A stretch of 6,708 bases of DNA from Gemmatimonadaceae bacterium (GTDB taxonomy: Bacteria; Gemmatimonadota; Gemmatimonadetes; Gemmatimonadales; Gemmatimonadaceae), in the NCBI GenBank assembly GCA_019689955.1, contig JADGGM010000172.1:1-6708 (forward strand), written 5' to 3'. The notes under the pieces were generated by a model, which saw only the letters and a program-made list of their open reading frames with translations, made no database searches and was not told the DNA's origin. Made by a program: the position numbers and the translations under genes. Of the stretch, positions 1-5,318 are shown one piece after another; the first letter of the stretch is position 1, and each line of letters opens with the position of its first letter.

Positions 1-133
1 CGGGATCGAGGGGGGGCGGGGGGGGCGTCTGCGTGGCGGCGGGGCGGGGGAGCAGGAGCGCCGCGAACAGGGCGGCGAGGAGCATCGCAATGACCAGGGG
101 GCGCTGCGAGGAGCGCTCGTGTGAAGCGTGCAA
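1..133 (-). CDS. N-terminus of an exported protein with proline-rich start (partial)
   Basis: This is the 5' end of a gene reading leftwards out of the window, with 44 codons visible. I chose the TTG at 133-131 because a perfect GGAGG (minus strand, 144-140) sits 6 nt before it. An in-frame ATG at 85-83 (residue 17) would cut into the hydrophobic stretch and lacks such a site. The peptide looks like a Sec signal: a polar n-region with Arg7 and Arg11, a hydrophobic core at about residues 13-28 (LVIAMLLAALFAALLL), then PRPAATQT, with likely cleavage around Ala33. A run of five prolines (37-41) follows, a common flexible start for periplasmic or surface proteins. The rest is outside the window, so I cannot name the function. 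It is divergent from the exporter operon and shares its control region, so a TolC-type channel or another envelope protein is possible, but that is a guess. The proline run is encoded by long C-runs on this strand, where a sequencing frameshift is possible. Confidence 0.6.
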   Translation of the reverse strand, partial: MHASHERSSQRPLVIAMLLAALFAALLLPRPAATQTPPPPPLDP

Positions 134-139
134 CGAGGG

Positions 140-144
140 CCTCC
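140..144 (-). promoter_or_regulatory. Strong ribosome binding site deciding a TTG start
   Basis: The minus strand reads GGAGG here, 6 nt before the TTG at 133-131. It is the strongest Shine-Dalgarno match in the window and is the reason for placing the start of the leftward gene at a TTG rather than at the downstream ATG at 85. Confidence 0.6.
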
Positions 145-188
145 AGGGAGAGAGCAGGGGCAGGCGGGTACGACCGGCGGCGCCTTGC

Positions 189-217
189 ATTCTCTCGCGC
201 GGCGCGGGGCCGGGCAA
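189..217 (-). promoter_or_regulatory. Weak candidate promoter for the leftward gene
   Basis: On the minus strand, TTGCCC (217-212) and GAGAAT (194-189) are separated by 17 bp. Each matches the sigma70 consensus at 4 of 6 positions. Transcription would start near 182 and give a leader of about 50 nt before the TTG at 133. In DNA this GC-rich the match could be chance. Confidence 0.25.
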
Positions 218-242
218 GGCTCGCGCCGGGCGTCAGCGGGGG

Positions 243-258
243 TGTTAACCGTGTTCAC
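243..258 (+). promoter_or_regulatory. Tandem TGTTMAC heptamers, possible distal operator
   Basis: TGTTAAC (243-249) and TGTTCAC (252-258) lie 9 bp apart. The same TGTTAAC heptamer returns at 340-346, inside the palindrome that overlaps the proposed promoter of the rightward operon. Such AT-richer repeats stand out in this GC-rich background. They could be a second binding site for the TetR-type regulator or for another factor controlling the leftward gene. Assigning the binder is inference. Confidence 0.3.
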
Positions 259-304
259 ATTGCGGGCTGCCTGGGCGCGGGGGAGATGTCCTTCAGTCAC
301 CCGT

Positions 305-331
305 AGTCGATTCCCCCGACTTGACGATCAA
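305..331. repeat. Two short inverted repeats ahead of the operon promoter
   Basis: AGTCG (305-309) pairs with CGACT (317-321) across 7 nt, and TTGA (321-324) pairs with TCAA (328-331) across CGA. The second repeat covers the proposed -35 element, so a protein bound here could compete with RNA polymerase. The arms are short and neither repeat is proof of an operator. Confidence 0.3.
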
Positions 332-348
332 CTAAACGATGTTAACAT
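321..348 (+). promoter_or_regulatory. Sigma70-like promoter of the regulator/exporter operon
   Basis: TTGACG (321-326, 5 of 6 matches to the -35 consensus) and TAACAT (343-348, 4 of 6 to the -10 consensus) are 16 bp apart. Transcription would start near 355, about 20 nt before the ATG at 375. The stretch 321-348 is much richer in A and T than its surroundings, and it is the only good promoter-like pair upstream of the operon. Confidence 0.45.
339..348. promoter_or_regulatory. Perfect 10-bp palindrome over the -10, candidate TetR operator
   Basis: ATGTTAACAT is a perfect palindrome overlapping the proposed -10 hexamer. TetR-family repressors usually bind short palindromes overlapping the promoter of their own gene. 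Here the regulator is the first gene of the controlled operon, so autoregulation from this site is the simplest model. The palindrome is shorter than typical TetR operators, so the true site may extend further or be one of the neighbouring repeats. Confidence 0.4.
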
Positions 349-364
349 GAACGCGGACCGATGC

Positions 365-368
365 AGGA
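365..368 (+). promoter_or_regulatory. Ribosome binding site of the TetR gene
   Basis: AGGA lies 6 nt before the ATG at 375. It supports that start; the other nearby ATGs at 346 and 361 are in another reading frame. Confidence 0.45.
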
Positions 369-374
369 CGACCG

Positions 375-1019
375 ATGACTCCCCGACGCCGCGACCCCGC
401 GCGCGGCCCCACCACGCGGCAACGGATCCTCGAGGCGGCGCGCGAGCTGTTCGCGCGCCGCGGGGTGGAGCGCGTGACCATGCGCGACCTCGCGCACACC
501 ATTCGCCTCACCCCGGCGGCGATCTATCTCTACTTCCGCGACAAGGCCGCGCTCATCCGCGAGCTGGTCGAGAACGACTTCCGCACCTTCTCCGGGCGCC
601 TGGGACGGCTCGCCAGGATCGCCGATCCGGTCGAGCGGCTGCAGGAGCTGGGGCACGCGTACGTGGAGTTCGGGATCTCGTACCCCAACCACTACCGCCT
701 CCTCTTCATGACGCCGCACCCCCCGGACGCCGCGGCCGTCGTCGGCGCGGCGGTCGCCCCGGGGCAGGGACGGCCGGAAGAAGATGCGTACGCGCTCCTC
801 ATGGCCACGGTGCAGGAGTGCATCGACACGGGACGCTTCCGCCCGGAATACCAGAACGCGGCGCAGGTCGCGCAGATGATCTGGGCCTGCGTGCACGGGG
901 TCGTCGCGCTCCACATCGTGATGGGCGACGACCCGTGGCTCACCTGGCAGTCGCCGACGCGGACGGTCGCCATGCTCATCGAGACGCTGGAGCGCGGCCT
1001 CAGCGTCACGCCGCCCTGA
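375..1019 (+). CDS. TetR/AcrR-family transcriptional regulator with WHG-type C-terminal domain
   Basis: This 214-residue protein has the usual TetR length and build. After a basic N-terminal arm (RRRDPARGPTTR), residues about 15-60 form the TetR DNA-binding domain: helix 1 RILEAARELFARRG, then the helix-turn-helix around V34-F54 (VTMRDLA ... TPAAIYLYFRDK), with the signature Y-x-Y-F at 51-54 and K57. The C-terminal part binds ligand and dimerises. It holds YPNHYRLLFMTP and the W-x3-HG motif (W170, H174, G175) that names the WHG group of TetR C-terminal domains. The gene is first in the operon, 3 bp before the permease, so it most likely represses both itself and the exporter until a substrate-like molecule binds. 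The ligand cannot be read from the sequence. The family call is firm; the target is inference from context. Confidence 0.93.
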   Translation: MTPRRRDPARGPTTRQRILEAARELFARRGVERVTMRDLAHTIRLTPAAIYLYFRDKAALIRELVENDFRTFSGRLGRLARIADPVERLQELGHAYVEFGISYPNHYRLLFMTPHPPDAAAVVGAAVAPGQGRPEEDAYALLMATVQECIDTGRFRPEYQNAAQVAQMIWACVHGVVALHIVMGDDPWLTWQSPTRTVAMLIETLERGLSVTPP

Positions 1020-1022
1020 GCG

Positions 1023-2150
1023 ATGGTCGACCTCGCGCTCAAGATGCTCCTCCATGATCGCGTGCGAACCGCGATCACGGTGCTCGGCGTCACGTTCGCG
1101 GTCTCGCTCGTGCTCGTGCAGACGGGGCTCTTCCTCGGCGCGATGCGCAACGCGTCGGCCGTGATCGACCACTCCTCCGCGGACCTGTGGATCACCGCGC
1201 ACGACGCGGCCAACGTCGACTTCGCGCAGATCGGCCCCGCCTCCATCGTCGAGCGCGTGCGCGCCGTGCGCGGCGTGGCGCGCGCGGACAACCTCCTCGT
1301 CGGCTTCATCCTGATCTCGCTCCCCACGGGGTCGCAGGAGTTCCTCGAGGTGTACGCCATGGAAGACTTCCGCCCGTGGGGCTTCCCGTGGCACGTCCTC
1401 GAAGGGAACATCGACGACCTCCGCCGCGGCCCGTTCTTCTTCCTCGACGAATCGGCCACGCGCCGCTACGGCCCGTTTCGCGTGGGGGACATCCGCGAGC
1501 TGATGGGGCGCCGCTTCGAGATCATCGGGCGCACGGCCGAGGCGCTCTCCTTCACGACGACCCCGATCGCGTTCATGGACATCCGGCGCCTCCGCTCCCT
1601 GCAGCCGAACCTGCTCCAGGGGCAGACGCACTACGTGCTCGTGCGCCTCGCGCCCGGCGCCGATGTCGAAGCGGTGCGCGCGCAGCTCCGTGTGCTCCTC
1701 CCGTACCACGACGTCCTGACGCGCGCGGAGTGGTCCGAGCGATCGCGCCGCTACTGGATCGTGAGCACGGGGCTCGGGCTCAACATGTACGTCACCGTGC
1801 TGCTCGGCGCGCTGGTGGGCGTCGTCATCGTCGCGCAGACGCTCTACGGCGCGACGATGGAGCACCTCCGCGAGTTCGGCACGGTGAAGGCGATCGGGGG
1901 CGGGAACCGCGACATCTACGCGATCCTCGGCAAGCAGGCGGTGATCGTCGCGGTGGTGGGGTTCCTCATCGCCGAGCTCTCGGCGTGGCTCATGCGCCCG
2001 ACGCTCAAGCCGTACGGGCTCACCCTCGTTCTGCCGGCGAGCGTGCACATCGCCACCGGCATCTCCGCCCTCGCGCTCTGCCTCGGCGCGGCGGCCATCT
2101 CGTTCCGCAAAGTCGCGCGGCTGGACCCGGCGCTGGTCTTCCGGTCGTGA
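1023..2150 (+). CDS. ABC exporter permease, MacB/DevC (FtsX-like) family
   Basis: This 375-residue inner-membrane protein has the four-helix layout of type VII (MacB-like) ABC permeases. TM1 is at about residues 16-40, a large periplasmic domain runs from about 45 to 250, and TM2-TM4 lie near 255-275, 306-324 and 341-360. The short cytoplasmic start LALKMLLHDRVRT, the cytoplasmic loop EHLREFGTVKAIGGGNRDI (280-298) that contacts the ATPase, and the ending VARLDPALVFRS are typical of the MacB/DevC/LolC group. The periplasmic segment LWITAHDAANVDFAQIGPAS resembles DevC-type proteins of DevBCA exporters. These machines do not pass substrate through the membrane but work mechanically on periplasmic cargo handed to an adaptor and outer-membrane channel. 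The start lies 3 bp after the regulator stop, without a clear ribosome site, so translation is probably coupled. The substrate is unknown. Confidence 0.9.
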   Translation: MVDLALKMLLHDRVRTAITVLGVTFAVSLVLVQTGLFLGAMRNASAVIDHSSADLWITAHDAANVDFAQIGPASIVERVRAVRGVARADNLLVGFILISLPTGSQEFLEVYAMEDFRPWGFPWHVLEGNIDDLRRGPFFFLDESATRRYGPFRVGDIRELMGRRFEIIGRTAEALSFTTTPIAFMDIRRLRSLQPNLLQGQTHYVLVRLAPGADVEAVRAQLRVLLPYHDVLTRAEWSERSRRYWIVSTGLGLNMYVTVLLGALVGVVIVAQTLYGATMEHLREFGTVKAIGGGNRDIYAILGKQAVIVAVVGFLIAELSAWLMRPTLKPYGLTLVLPASVHIATGISALALCLGAAAISFRKVARLDPALVFRS

Positions 2151-2166
2151 CGGCGTTTCCTCGACT

Positions 2167-2895
2167 ATGAGCTCCTTGCTTCGTGAAGCACCTGCCATCC
2201 TCTCCTCCGCGACGCACGCGGCCCCGGCGCCCGCCGTGCTCGCGGAGGACGTCACCAAGCGGTATGGCGAGGGCGTGCACGTCGTCGACGCCGTGCGCGG
2301 CGTGTCGCTCGCCATCGACCCCGGAGAGATCGTCGCGCTCGAGGGCCCGTCGGGCTCCGGGAAGACGACGCTCCTCTCGATCCTGGGCTGCATCCTCACC
2401 CCGACCTCGGGGCGCGTCGCGATCGCGGGGCGGTGCGTGGAGTCGGCGGGCCCCGCGGAGCTGGCGGCGGTACGCCGGCGTTCGATCGGGTTCGTCTTCC
2501 AGCAGTACAACCTCTTCCCCGCGCTCACCGCGCTCGAGAACGTCGCCTACGCGCTCCAGGTGAAGGGGGCCCGGCGCGATGCGCGCCCGCGGGCGAAGGC
2601 GGCGCTCGAGGCCGTGGGGCTCGGCGACCGGATGCACTTCCTCCCGCGCGACCTCTCGGGCGGGCAGAAGCAGCGCGTCGCGCTCGCCCGCGCCATCGCC
2701 GGCAACCCGCCGGTCGTGCTGGCCGACGAGCCGACGGCGAACCTCGACAGCGCCTCCGCGCGGCGCGTGCTCGAGCTGCTCCGCCAGCTCGCGCACGATC
2801 GCGGCCATGCGCTCCTCATCGTCACGCACGACGTCGCGGTCCGCGCCTTTGCCGACCGCGTGCTCGTCATGCGCGACGGGCGGCTCGTCGCATGA
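2167..2895 (+). CDS. ABC transporter ATP-binding protein, LolD/MacB/DevA type
   Basis: This 242-residue nucleotide-binding subunit powers the exporter. All motifs are intact: A-loop Y33, Walker A GPSGSGKT (60-67), Q-loop Q112 within IGFVFQQYNLFP, signature LSGGQ (163-167), Walker B VVLADE (183-188, catalytic E188), D-loop NLDS (192-195) and switch H221 in VTHD. The phrase FVFQQYNLFPALTALENV is characteristic of the LolD/MacB/DevA branch that pairs with FtsX-like permeases. A variable tail of about 24 residues precedes the domain. An in-frame GTG at 2236 could be an alternative start, but neither start has a clear ribosome site, so I kept the ATG 16 bp after the permease stop. The stop codon overlaps the start of the adaptor gene (ATGA). 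It should act as a dimer on the cytoplasmic face of the permease. Confidence 0.94.
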   Translation: MSSLLREAPAILSSATHAAPAPAVLAEDVTKRYGEGVHVVDAVRGVSLAIDPGEIVALEGPSGSGKTTLLSILGCILTPTSGRVAIAGRCVESAGPAELAAVRRRSIGFVFQQYNLFPALTALENVAYALQVKGARRDARPRAKAALEAVGLGDRMHFLPRDLSGGQKQRVALARAIAGNPPVVLADEPTANLDSASARRVLELLRQLAHDRGHALLIVTHDVAVRAFADRVLVMRDGRLVA

Positions 2896-3779
2896 GCGCG
2901 CTCGGTCGTGCGTGCGGTGGCCGGGCCCGTGCGGTGCTCGGGGGCGTGCTCGCGGCGTCCACGCTGCTCGCGTGCCGCGGCTCGTCGCCGGCCGCGGCGA
3001 GCGCCGATACGTCCGTGGCGGCGCGGCCCGAGCTGGTCGGGATCCGGACCGAGGGACGGGTCATGACCGTCCCGGGGGCGATGGTCGACGTGGTCGCGGA
3101 GGTCGGGGGGCGGGTCGTGTCGATGCGCGTGGCCGAAGGGGACGAGGTGGCGCGCGGCGCGGTGCTCGCGGAGCTGGACGACCGCGAGGCGCGCGCGGCG
3201 CTCGACGAGGCGCGGGCGCAGGTCGCCGCGGCGCAGGCCGACCTGGCGTTCGCCGATGCGCGCTACGTTCGCGTCGATGGCCTCGCGCGCCGCGGCACCA
3301 CCGCCGCGGAAGCGCTCGACGCCGTCACGCGCGACCGTGCCGCCGCGCGCGCGCGGCTCGACGCAGCCACGGCCGCGGTCGACCGCCTCACCGCGATGCT
3401 CGCCAAGCACCGCATCACCGCGCCGATCGCCGGGCGGGTGATCGATCGCCCGGTCGATCGCGGGCAGACCATCGCCCCCGGGACGCGCCTCCTCACGATC
3501 GCCGACCTCACGCGGCGCCAGATCGAGGCCGAGGTCGACGAATCGGACATCGCGCGCGTCCACGTCGGCGCGCGCGTGACGATGAGCGCCGATGGGTTCG
3601 ACAGCACCTGGGTCGGGCGCGTGACGAGCATCCCCGACGTCGTGGTGCCGCGCCGGCTGCGCCCCGAAGACCCGGCGCGCCTCACCGACACGCGCGTGCT
3701 CCTCGTCAAGATCGACGTCCCCCCCGACGCGCCCTTCAAGCTCGGGCAGCGCGTGGACCTGCGGATCGCGACGGAGTGA
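2892..3779 (+). CDS. Lipoprotein periplasmic adaptor (HlyD/MacA-type membrane fusion protein)
   Basis: This 295-residue adaptor of the exporter links the inner-membrane pump to an outer-membrane channel. The frame is open far upstream, but the ATG at 2892 overlaps the ATPase stop (ATGA) and gives a proper export signal: an Arg-containing n-region, a hydrophobic core, and the lipobox LLAC with lipidated Cys28. The core fold follows. Residues 66-96 form the first half of a lipoyl-like domain (VVAEVGGRVVSMRVAEGDEV). An alanine-rich coiled-coil hairpin spans about 97-172. Residues 175-207 form the second lipoyl half (ITAPIAGRVIDRPVDRGQTI), and a beta-barrel domain runs to the end. The hairpin tip has RY at 124-125, L131 and T137, resembling the R-L-S motif by which adaptors dock to TolC. 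The protein is short, with little or no membrane-proximal domain. Gene order (permease, ATPase, adaptor) differs from devBCA. Confidence 0.9.
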   Translation: MSALGRACGGRARAVLGGVLAASTLLACRGSSPAAASADTSVAARPELVGIRTEGRVMTVPGAMVDVVAEVGGRVVSMRVAEGDEVARGAVLAELDDREARAALDEARAQVAAAQADLAFADARYVRVDGLARRGTTAAEALDAVTRDRAAARARLDAATAAVDRLTAMLAKHRITAPIAGRVIDRPVDRGQTIAPGTRLLTIADLTRRQIEAEVDESDIARVHVGARVTMSADGFDSTWVGRVTSIPDVVVPRRLRPEDPARLTDTRVLLVKIDVPPDAPFKLGQRVDLRIATE

Positions 3780-3810
3780 GCGCGGGGGCGGGGGAGGGGC
3801 CGGCGGCACA

Positions 3811-3839
3811 TTGAGATTCGCGCTCGGCGGCCGTAGCGT
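3811..3839 (+). promoter_or_regulatory. Possible promoter for a leaderless oxidoreductase transcript
   Basis: TTGAGA (3811-3816) and TAGCGT (3834-3839) are 17 bp apart. The -10-like element (TANNNT) ends only 6 nt before the ATG at 3846, and no Shine-Dalgarno sequence is present. That geometry is what leaderless mRNAs show in bacteria such as Deinococcus. The -10 matches the consensus at only 3 of 6 positions, so this is tentative. The 66-bp gap to the exporter operon shows no terminator hairpin, so read-through is also possible. Confidence 0.3.
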
Positions 3840-3845
3840 TCAGCC

Positions 3846-5297
3846 ATGGCCGAGCGCGAGCGGTTCGATGCGATCGTCGTCGGAGCGGGGCCGAACGGAC
3901 TGGCCGCGGCGATCACGCTTGCTCGCGCGGGGCATGCGGTCCAGCTCATCGAGGGCGCGGCGACGGTCGGCGGCGGCGCTCGCTCGGCCGAGCTGACGCT
4001 CCCCGGCTTCATCCACGACGTCTGCTCCGCCGTGCACCCGCTCGGGCGCGCATCGCCGTGTTTCGCGGAGATGCCGCTCGCGCGGCACGGGCTCGAGTGG
4101 ATCGAGCCCGACGTGCAGCTCGCGCACCCGCTCGACCACGGCACCGCGATCGCCGTGCGCGATCTCCGTGCGACCGCCGAGCGCCTCGGCCCCGACGCCG
4201 AGCCCTACCTGCGGCTCGTCGGGCCCGTGGTCCGGGACTGGAGCACCATCTTCGGCGAGCTGACCGGACCATTCCGCATCCCTCGCGACCCCGCGGCGAT
4301 GTGGATCGGCGCGCGGTTCGCCGCGCGAGGCGTGCGGTCCGCCGCGGCGCTCGCGCGCCACCTTCGCACCCCCGAAGCGCGCGCCCTCCTCGCCGGGTGC
4401 GCCGCGCATTCCATGCTCGCCCTCGACGAGCCGCTCACCGGAGCCGTCGCGCTGGTCTTTCTGGCGAGCACACACGCCGTCGGCTGGCCGATCGCCCGCG
4501 GCGGGTCGCAGCGCATCGCGGACGCGCTCGCCGCGTACTTCCGCGAGCTCGGCGGCGAGATCGTGACCGGCACCCCCGTCGACTCGCTCGCCGCGCTCGC
4601 GCCGCACCGCGCCGTGCTGCTCGACGTCACCCCACGGCAACTCCTCGAGATCGCCGGCGCGCGGATCGCCCGGCAGCCGCGCGGCGCGTCGTACGTGCAG
4701 GAGCTCCGCCGCTACCGGTACGGCCCAGGCGTGTTCAAGATCGACCTCGCGCTCGACGGCCCGATCCCGTGGCGCGACCCCGAGGTCGCGCGCGCGGCTT
4801 CCGTGCACCTCGGCGGCACCTTCGAGGAGATCGCGAGGTCCGAGGCCGAGGTGACCGCGGGGCGCATCCCCGAGCGGCCGTTCGTCCTCCTCGCGCAGCC
4901 GTCGCGCTTCGACCCCACGCGCGCCCCGGCCGGGCAGCACACCGTGTGGGCCTACTGTCACGTTCCCAACGGCGCGACGGTCGACATGACCGAGCGCATC
5001 CTCGCGCAGATCGAGCGCTTCGCGCCGGGCGTGCGCGACCGTATCCTTGCCATCGCGCGCCGCGGCCCGGCGGACTTCGAGCGCTACGACCCGAACTACG
5101 TCGGCGGGGACATCGCCGGCGGGCGGCCGGACATCCGGCAGTTCTTCACCCGCCCCGTCTGGCGTCCCGATCCGTACCGCACCCCGGACCCGTCGATCTT
5201 TCTCTGTTCGTCTTCGACGCCGCCGGGCGCGGGGGTGCACGGGCTGTGCGGGTGGTACGCGGCACGGTCCGCCTTGCGTGGCATCTTGCGCCGGTAG
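3846..5297 (+). CDS. FAD-dependent oxidoreductase, phytoene dehydrogenase/PYROXD2-like
   Basis: This 483-residue cytoplasmic-type flavoprotein belongs to the CrtI-related group that includes human PYROXD2. The N-terminus is a Rossmann fold for FAD: DAIVVGAGPNGLAAAITLARAG with G-x-G-x-x-G at 13-18, the ribose-binding acid E36, and the second motif GGGARS at 42-47. The C-terminus has the group's hallmark blocks: YVGGDIAGG (418-426), followed by RQFFTRP and DPYRTP, and CSSSTPPGAGVHGLCGWYAA (from C454), which closes the FAD site. There is no signal peptide or membrane anchor. Such enzymes desaturate or oxidise hydrophobic substrates, but this subgroup has no firmly known substrate, and no carotenoid genes lie nearby, so a phytoene role is unlikely. 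It is followed 21 bp later by the LMF1-like gene, probably in one transcript. The ATG was chosen because it gives the usual short tail before the first FAD strand. Confidence 0.9.
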   Translation: MAERERFDAIVVGAGPNGLAAAITLARAGHAVQLIEGAATVGGGARSAELTLPGFIHDVCSAVHPLGRASPCFAEMPLARHGLEWIEPDVQLAHPLDHGTAIAVRDLRATAERLGPDAEPYLRLVGPVVRDWSTIFGELTGPFRIPRDPAAMWIGARFAARGVRSAAALARHLRTPEARALLAGCAAHSMLALDEPLTGAVALVFLASTHAVGWPIARGGSQRIADALAAYFRELGGEIVTGTPVDSLAALAPHRAVLLDVTPRQLLEIAGARIARQPRGASYVQELRRYRYGPGVFKIDLALDGPIPWRDPEVARAASVHLGGTFEEIARSEAEVTAGRIPERPFVLLAQPSRFDPTRAPAGQHTVWAYCHVPNGATVDMTERILAQIERFAPGVRDRILAIARRGPADFERYDPNYVGGDIAGGRPDIRQFFTRPVWRPDPYRTPDPSIFLCSSSTPPGAGVHGLCGWYAARSALRGILRR

Positions 5298-5303
5298 CCG
5301 ATT

Positions 5304-5309
5304 GGGGGG
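5304..5309 (+). promoter_or_regulatory. Ribosome binding site of the LMF1-like gene
   Basis: A run of six G lies 9 nt before the ATG at 5319 and can pair with the anti-Shine-Dalgarno C-run. It favours 5319 as the start over GTG codons at 5313 and 5316 and the ATG at 5325. Confidence 0.4.
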
Positions 5310-5318
5310 CACGTGGTG

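Noticed and set aside
128..1057. Plus-strand open frames in the first kilobase other than the TetR gene
   Set aside because: They are out of frame with the TetR gene or lie in the divergent control region, and encode Arg/Gly-rich sequence without motifs.
342..2528. A 728-codon open frame on the minus strand, antisense to the TetR, permease and ATPase genes
   Set aside because: Its translation is rich in Arg, Glu, Asp, His and Ala and shows no recognisable domain. It mirrors the third-position GC bias of the plus-strand genes, which carry clear family motifs.
2433..2891. Upstream in-frame extension of the adaptor gene
   Set aside because: It overlaps the ATPase gene, its translation is Arg/Ala-rich nonsense, and it would bury the lipoprotein signal peptide that begins at 2892.
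3780..3845. Possible transcription terminator after the exporter operon
   Set aside because: The spacer has G-runs and a CGGCGGCCG stretch but no stable hairpin with a following T-run.
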